Shown here: one piece after another, positions 59,564 through 64,000 of the stretch
Position numbering within the stretch: the first letter of the stretch is position 1
How the letters are laid out: each line of letters opens with the position of its first letter
The notes under the pieces: generated by a model
Database searches by the model: none
What the model was told of the DNA's origin: nothing
What the model saw: the letters and a program-made list of their open reading frames with translations, nothing else
Assembly (NCBI GenBank): GCA_963851085.1
Contig: CAWKNX010000018.1
Coordinates: 124,001 to 188,000 of the forward strand
Direction of reading: 5' to 3'
DNA from: DATFVJ01 sp963851085
GTDB taxonomy: Bacteria > Actinomycetota > Actinomycetes > Streptosporangiales > Streptosporangiaceae
DNA length: 64,000 nucleotides
Translations under genes and position numbers: made by a program

Positions 59564-62161
59564 ATGCTCGCCGCACAGGCTCGCCGCACAGGCACAGCCC
59601 CGCCGTCTGGGACGCCATCGCGCGGCGGAACGGAGGCACCCGACGCCGTGGACACCGTCGGCCTGAGCACCACGCCTGCGGGCAATCTTCCGGCGGCCCT
59701 CACCAGCCTGGTCGGGCGGCGAGGGGAGCTGCGGACGATCACCGAGCTGTTCGCCGGGACTCGCATGCTCACCCTGGCGGGTACCGGTGGCTGCGGAAAG
59801 ACACGTCTTGGGCTCGCGCTGGCGCAGGCCAGCGGGCCGCAGTTCCCCGACGGCGCCTGGTGGATCGACCTGTCCAGTGTCTCCGGCTCGGGCGTCGCCA
59901 CGGGCGTGGCGGCGGCCGCTCTCGGCATAGCGCAGTCCCCGGGTGAGGATACTGCCGCGACCGTCGGCCGGCATTTGCGCGGCAGCTGCGCGCTGCTGGT
60001 GTTCGACAACTGTGAGCAGGTCGCGGGTGACTGTGCCGCGCTGATCGACGGCCTGCTCAGGTCGTGTCCGTCGGTCAAGGTGCTGGCCACGTCCCGCGAG
60101 GTTGTCGGCGTACCTGGCGAGCTGGTTTTCCGGGTCGAGGGCCTGCGGCTGCCGGCCGAGGGCACCGACGTTGCCAGCGCCGAAGCGGTGCAGCTTTTCA
60201 CCGAGCGCATGCGGGCGGCGGCTCCGGGTTTTCAGCTCGCGCCGGCTGATCTGACGACGGTGGCGCGCCTGTGCCGTCGGCTCGACGGGCTGCCACTGGC
60301 CATCGAGCTTGCCGCGGCGCGGGTGGCCATTCTCGGCGTCTCGCAGATCGTGGAGCGGCTCGACCGCGACGTGCGGGTCTTACGGCATCCGAGCAAGACG
60401 GCGCCGGCCCGCCACCAGACACTCGAAGCCACCCTGGACTGGAGCCACCGGCTGCTCACAGAGGCCGAGCAGATCCTGCTGCGGCGCCTGTCGGCCTTCC
60501 GTGGATCCTTTTCGCTCCTCGCCGCCGAGGCAGTGGTGACCGGCGCGGGCATCGAACCGGTGGACCTGGTTGACGTCATCGCGGGCCTGGTGGACAAGTC
60601 GCTGCTGCGGGTAGCGAGCCGGGGGGCGGAGTACCGCTACCTGATGCTCGAGACGATCCGCGAGTACGCCGAGGCGAAGCTGCGCGACAGCGGCGAAGAG
60701 GGGGCGGTGCACGCCGCGCATGCGGGCTTCTTCTGCGGGCTGGCCGAGCAGGCGAGGGCCGGTCTGGACGGCAGCGACCAGGCGCGCTGGCTCGAACGCC
60801 TGGAACTCGAGCACGACAACCTGCGGGCCGTGCTCAGCCGCGCCGCCGCGCCGGGCGTGGGCCAGCCGGAGACCGGTGCGCGGCTGACAGCGCTGCTGTG
60901 GCCCTTCTGGTACTGGCGCGGCTATTACGACGAGGCCCGCTCGTGGCTGGAGCAGGCGATGGGCAGCGTGGCCCTGCCGGTGAGCATCGCGGTCCGGGCC
61001 GCCGTGCTCACCGGTGCGGGGGTGCTCGCCTTCCTGCAGTGCGACTACCCGGTGGCCACCGAGCGCCTGACCAGTGCCCGGGAGCTGTATGAGGTGGAGG
61101 GGGACCGGGTCGGGCTCGCCACGACGTTGCAGCGGCTCGGCTCCATCGCCCGCGAGCAGGGCCACTACGACGCCGCGCGGCGGCTGCACGAGGAGAGCCT
61201 GGCCATCTGGAGCGAGCTCGGCGACGGCGTGGGTGTCGCCGCCGCACAGGATTTCCTCGGCTTCGCTGCCTGGCTGGAGGGCGACGCGCAGCGAGGGATC
61301 GAGATGTGCGGTCAAGCGGTCGCCGCGTTCCAGGCCGCGGGCCGACGGCGCGAGACCGCTTCGGCGCTGATCAATCTCGGGGTCGCGACCCACCTCGGCG
61401 GTGATCCGGAGCGCGCCGCCGAGTGTGTCCGCGCGGGCCTGGACATCGCCACGGAGATCCGCTTCGCCGAAGGTGTCGCCTGGGCGCTGCACGAGCTCGC
61501 TGTGATCACTGCTGCTGGGGATCGGGTCGTCGCCGCCGGGCTGCTGCGCGAGAGCCTGCTGACCCATGTCCGGCTCGGCGACCGCTGGCGGGTGGCCAGT
61601 GTGCTGGAGACAATCGCCGAGCTTGTGCTCGCGCCCAGGGCCGGTTCGGCCGGCCCGGACCTCGCAGGCAATCCGGTCGTGGGCAACCTGGTGGCGGAAA
61701 GACAGCTCGCCGCAAAACTGCTCGGCGCCGGCTGCGCGCTGCGCCGCGAGCTCGGCGCGCCGGTGCCGCCCGCAGAACGGTCCGCCTATGACGCCTGCGT
61801 CACGCTGCTTGGCGCGTCACTGGGCGCGGACGGCTTCGCCGCGGCCTGGCAGGAGGGAGAGTCGGCGCCGCTGGATCAGATGGTCGACGCGGCGGCGCGG
61901 GCGATGGCCGCCGCCGGGGCCGGCGCCGTGGGCCAGCCAGACGGCCGCTCCGCGCTATCGGCCGATTACGGGCTCACCGGGCGTGAGGTCGCGGTCCTGC
62001 GGTTGCTCAGCCGCGGCCTGACCAACCGGGAGATCGGCAGGGAACTGCTAATCAGCCCGGGCACCGCGGGCGTGCACGTCTCCAACATCCTGCGCAAGCT
62101 CGGCGTCAGCGGCCGGGTCCAGGCGGCGGGCATAGCACATCAGCTCGGCATGGGCTCGTAA
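59564..62161 (+). CDS. NB-ARC/TPR LuxR-family transcriptional regulator
   Basis: The protein has 865 residues. NB-ARC-type ATPase: Walker A MLTLAGTGGCGKTRLGLALA, Walker B CALLVFDNCEQVA, then VKVLATSREVVGVPGE, GLPLAIELAAARVAIL and the winged-helix LEATLDWSHRLLTEAEQILL. A TPR array follows (~440-730: GSIAREQGHYDAARRLHEES, INLGVATHLGGDPERAAECV). The C-terminal LuxR HTH is LTGREVAVLRLLSRGLTNRE, ISPGTAGVHVSNILRKLGV. Likely a ligand/ATP-switched activator. ATG 59564 could be replaced by GTG 59649, because the first 28 residues are low-complexity. No adjacent target gene is intact. Confidence 0.9.
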   Translation: MLAAQARRTGTAPPSGTPSRGGTEAPDAVDTVGLSTTPAGNLPAALTSLVGRRGELRTITELFAGTRMLTLAGTGGCGKTRLGLALAQASGPQFPDGAWWIDLSSVSGSGVATGVAAAALGIAQSPGEDTAATVGRHLRGSCALLVFDNCEQVAGDCAALIDGLLRSCPSVKVLATSREVVGVPGELVFRVEGLRLPAEGTDVASAEAVQLFTERMRAAAPGFQLAPADLTTVARLCRRLDGLPLAIELAAARVAILGVSQIVERLDRDVRVLRHPSKTAPARHQTLEATLDWSHRLLTEAEQILLRRLSAFRGSFSLLAAEAVVTGAGIEPVDLVDVIAGLVDKSLLRVASRGAEYRYLMLETIREYAEAKLRDSGEEGAVHAAHAGFFCGLAEQARAGLDGSDQARWLERLELEHDNLRAVLSRAAAPGVGQPETGARLTALLWPFWYWRGYYDEARSWLEQAMGSVALPVSIAVRAAVLTGAGVLAFLQCDYPVATERLTSARELYEVEGDRVGLATTLQRLGSIAREQGHYDAARRLHEESLAIWSELGDGVGVAAAQDFLGFAAWLEGDAQRGIEMCGQAVAAFQAAGRRRETASALINLGVATHLGGDPERAAECVRAGLDIATEIRFAEGVAWALHELAVITAAGDRVVAAGLLRESLLTHVRLGDRWRVASVLETIAELVLAPRAGSAGPDLAGNPVVGNLVAERQLAAKLLGAGCALRRELGAPVPPAERSAYDACVTLLGASLGADGFAAAWQEGESAPLDQMVDAAARAMAAAGAGAVGQPDGRSALSADYGLTGREVAVLRLLSRGLTNREIGRELLISPGTAGVHVSNILRKLGVSGRVQAAGIAHQLGMGS

Positions 62162-62247
62162 CAGGCGCCACCTGTCCGAGGCGGCCGGGGAGGGGCCGGC
62201 GCAGGACCGGCTGCTCCGCGCGGCCGGCCTGCGGGAAGGCTGAGGAG

Positions 62248-62400
62248 GTGCCGGCCGCGCAGGTCCACCCGGTCGAGCTGAAGCTACCGCTCGCGCCGTA
62301 CCGGTTCGTCTGGCGCGGCGAGTCGGCGGTGCAGGCGCGAAAGCATCGGTCGGCGCAGTTCACCGAGGAGCATACACGCACGCTGACGGGTCAGGGGTGA
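62248..62400 (+). other. 50-codon open frame, probable C-terminal relic or small gene
   Basis: The frame reads VHPVELKLPLAPYRFVWRG then SAVQARKHRSAQFTEEHTR from GTG 62248; gggaagg lies upstream. Composition looks protein-like, but no start context or partner domain is visible. It may be the tail of a decayed gene. Nothing else is seen between 62162 and 62479. Confidence 0.3.
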
Positions 62401-62479
62401 TCAGCCTGGTGCGGCTGCCGTGAGGCTGCGGAGCCGGCCAGCGGAGTGCCACAGGGTCGGTGGCGACCGATGAGCGTGA

Positions 62480-62720
62480 GTGACTGCGGCCCTGGTGGCT
62501 GGCTACAACGGCGAAACGAACAACGCCGTCGACTACGGCACGATCTACTGCTTCAAGGCGCTCGGGGTCAGCTTCGCCTGCGGCGTCACGGCCTTGATCA
62601 TGACAGGCACCCTGGATGGGAGCGTGCACTTCCACTGGCTGTTCGGCTTCATCTTCTGCGCCGCCATCGCCGCGCTCGCCATGCTGGTCGTGGGCTTCCT
62701 GTGCAAGCCGCACGGTCGAG
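62480..62720 (+). pseudogene. Relic of an MFS (oxalate/formate-type) transporter, last two TM helices
   Basis: NNAVDYGTIYCFKALGVSFA then CGVTALIMTG and FHWLFGFIFCAAIAALAMLV, VGFLCKPHG. This resembles the YG-IY-AKG segment and final helix of OFA-family MFS carriers. The first ten helices are absent. An FCD-type GntR regulator is convergent with it, a common partner of organic-acid transport genes. Confidence 0.42.
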
Positions 62721-62796
62721 CCGACGGAGCGCGCGGTGCGCGGATCGGCAGCGGAGGTGGAAGCCACCGGGCTTTGCGACCTGTGCTCCTCCCGGG

Positions 62797-63498
62797 TCAG
62801 GTCAGCGCTGCCTCGCCAGTGGCGTCGGCCCGGCGATGGTAGGCCTGCCGGGTCATCTCCACGTGGCGGCGCACGACGTCAGCGGCACTCGCGGCGGCAC
62901 CCGCCTCGATCGCCTCGATCAGGGCCTCGTGCTCGTGCCACGATTCCCGGCCGCGCGCCAGCGCCACCGGCTGGTGGTACCAGCGCATCCGCCACTCCAC
63001 GATGCCGGCAAGCTCGGCGAGGACGTCGTTGTCACACAGGGCGGTGATTTCCGCGTGCAGTGCGGCATTGGCCGCCGCCACACGCCGGGGGTCATCGTGC
63101 GCAAGCGCGTCCGCGCCCTCGCGCAGATGGGCGCGCAGTCGCGTCACGTCCGCGGCCGACGCGTTCTTGGCGGCCAGTCGCGCCGCTTCCGCCTCGAGCA
63201 GGCTGCGCACATCGAGCAGGCGGTCAACCTCGTGCTCTGTCGGTACATGCACGAAGGCCCCTTGCCCGGGCCGCAGGTCGACCCAGCCCTCCGCCTCGAG
63301 CCGGTGCAGGGCCTCGCGGACGGGCTGGCGGCTGACACCGAGTTGCCTGGCCAGCTCGGCCTCGACGAGGTGCTGGCCAGGCGGGAGAGCTCCGCCGATT
63401 ATCAGGTCGACAAGTGCCCCGTAGACCGTCTGGCGCAGCGGTGCGGGGCGCTGAACTGGCTGGATCGGAAATCCCACCGGTACGGGCGAAGTTGTCAT
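62797..63498 (-). CDS. GntR-family regulator with FCD domain
   Basis: The protein has 233 residues. Winged-helix N-terminus: LRQTVYGALVDLIIGGALPP, HLVEAELARQLGVSRQPVREAL, HRLEAEGWVDLRPGQGAFVH. The FCD helical bundle (from VDRLLDVRSLLEAEAARLAA) keeps likely metal-binding residues: D in LLDVR, H in ANAALHAEI, and H residues in WHEHEALIEAI and VVRRHVEMT. It binds organic acids or their metal complexes. ATG 63498. Its likely target, an MFS gene, survives only as a relic nearby. Confidence 0.9.
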   Translation of the reverse strand: MTTSPVPVGFPIQPVQRPAPLRQTVYGALVDLIIGGALPPGQHLVEAELARQLGVSRQPVREALHRLEAEGWVDLRPGQGAFVHVPTEHEVDRLLDVRSLLEAEAARLAAKNASAADVTRLRAHLREGADALAHDDPRRVAAANAALHAEITALCDNDVLAELAGIVEWRMRWYHQPVALARGRESWHEHEALIEAIEAGAAASAADVVRRHVEMTRQAYHRRADATGEAALT

Positions 63499-63607
63499 GG
63501 GGGTCCAGGGATGTCGCGGCGTCCGACGAGCTAAGAGTTCCTGGCACTCTAAGCATGTCGGCGACTGGATGCAATGTGCTCGCCGGGGCCCGCGCCGCGA
63601 GCGCCCG

Positions 63608-64000
63608 TCAGGGCGCCAGGTGCTGCTCCTGCGGGCCCTGTGGGGCCGGTGCCCGCTGGGCGGGTGCCCGTGGGGCGGGTGCCTGCGGGGCGGGTGCCCG
63701 CGGGGCGGGTGCCTGCGGGGCTCCTGTGTTCCTTACCTCAGCCGTGACACGTGCGCGGGCTGTTCTGCTCAGCGCCGCGAGCCGGTCCACAAGCGGCTGC
63801 GCCTCGCCCGAAGGCCGGTCGCGGAACTCCGCACGGACCCGCCGCCCGGCAGCATCGACGTGCACGGTGGCGAGGCGCAGGCGCCGCTGTAGCGGCCCCT
63901 GCACGAGCCGGACACTCTGGGTCTTCTCGAGCGGCAGCCACACCGTGACCCTGCGGATTCTTCCCGTGACCGCGATCGCCGCCGCGTTGTCGTGGCCAGC
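63608..64000 (-). CDS. PH-domain (YdbT/bPH_2-like) membrane protein, 3' part (5' end outside window)
   Basis: The frame is open to the window edge. GRIRRVTVWLPLEKTQSVRL then VQGPLQRRLRLATVHVDAAG is the end of a bacterial PH domain (DUF304) as found in YdbS/YdbT-like proteins. The C-terminal tail is an AP(Q/R)AP repeat of ~35 residues coded by 15-bp tandem repeats (63640-63720), ending QEQHLAP. No membrane helix is visible in the part present. Confidence 0.65.
   Translation of the reverse strand, partial: AGHDNAAAIAVTGRIRRVTVWLPLEKTQSVRLVQGPLQRRLRLATVHVDAAGRRVRAEFRDRPSGEAQPLVDRLAALSRTARARVTAEVRNTGAPQAPAPRAPAPQAPAPRAPAQRAPAPQGPQEQHLAP

Noticed and set aside
1..64000. tRNA, rRNA and known riboswitch genes
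   Set aside because: No conserved T-loop (ggttcga-type) with matching acceptor stem, rRNA core or recognised riboswitch core was found by reading; a covariance-model scan would be needed to exclude them fully.

Overview
The window reads as the chromosome of a very GC-rich, filamentous-type actinomycete. The support is the near-exclusive G/C third positions, GTG starts, ATGA/TGATG operon overlaps, an egtABCD ergothioneine operon, a DUF222/13E12 gene, an actinobacterial conjugation module and very large LuxR-type regulators. A Streptosporangiales/Frankia-like lineage is my guess, not something proven here. No rRNA, tRNA or CRISPR array was recognised.

Layout. 1-2909: the 3' end of a conjugation/type IV secretion-like module (membrane protein, VirB8/TcpC-like protein, transglycosylase-NlpC/P60 hydrolase), closed by intergenic tandem repeats and a long hairpin element that recurs at 8.1 kb. 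3.2-9.5 kb: metabolic genes (CcdA, GDSL esterase, alpha/beta hydrolase, acyl-CoA dehydrogenase, VOC, NTF2-like) and a heparinase-like gene relic. 9.9-12.1 kb: a DUF222-HNH gene split by a frame change. 12.2-15.8 kb: a four-gene minus-strand restriction-modification operon with a TGT-like zinc protein, a NaeI-type endonuclease carrying an amber codon, a C5-cytosine methyltransferase with a frameshift, and a small winged-helix-like protein. 16.0-20.7 kb: egtA-egtB-egtC-egtD plus a truncated cupin. EgtA makes gamma-glutamylcysteine, EgtD makes hercynine, EgtB joins them oxidatively and EgtC trims the glutamate. egtB carries several frameshifts as sequenced.

20.9-27.4 kb: a decayed phosphoesterase, a secreted protein with an Ig-like domain, a response regulator with a collagen-like linker, gluconokinase, MsrB and a polytopic membrane protein. 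27.5-30.7 kb: an Nramp-related transporter coupled to a soluble MgtE_N-CBS protein, probably a Mg2+/Mn2+ uptake unit. 30.8-43.0 kb: a surface-polysaccharide locus (UDP-sugar dehydrogenase, WecB-type epimerase, four glycosyltransferase-type proteins, a methyltransferase, an ABC-2 permease) with a perfect 73-bp tandem duplication at one gene junction. WecB plus the dehydrogenase would supply UDP-ManNAcA.

43.1-53.8 kb: a TetR-controlled 14-TM exporter, a membrane protein, a GH15 glucoamylase/trehalase with a Glu-to-Gln change at the proposed general acid, a MalT-like LuxR regulator, a holin-IV-like protein and a Glu/Leu/Phe/Val dehydrogenase. 53.9-58.8 kb: one giant secreted protein with a C-terminal ricin-type lectin domain, broken by a single-base shift. 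59.5-64.0 kb: an NB-ARC/TPR LuxR regulator, an MFS relic, a GntR/FCD regulator and a partial PH-domain protein.

Two themes recur. Single-base indels or stops interrupt several otherwise conserved genes, which means either real decay or assembly error. In-frame tandem repeats of 9-15 bp expand linkers in several proteins.
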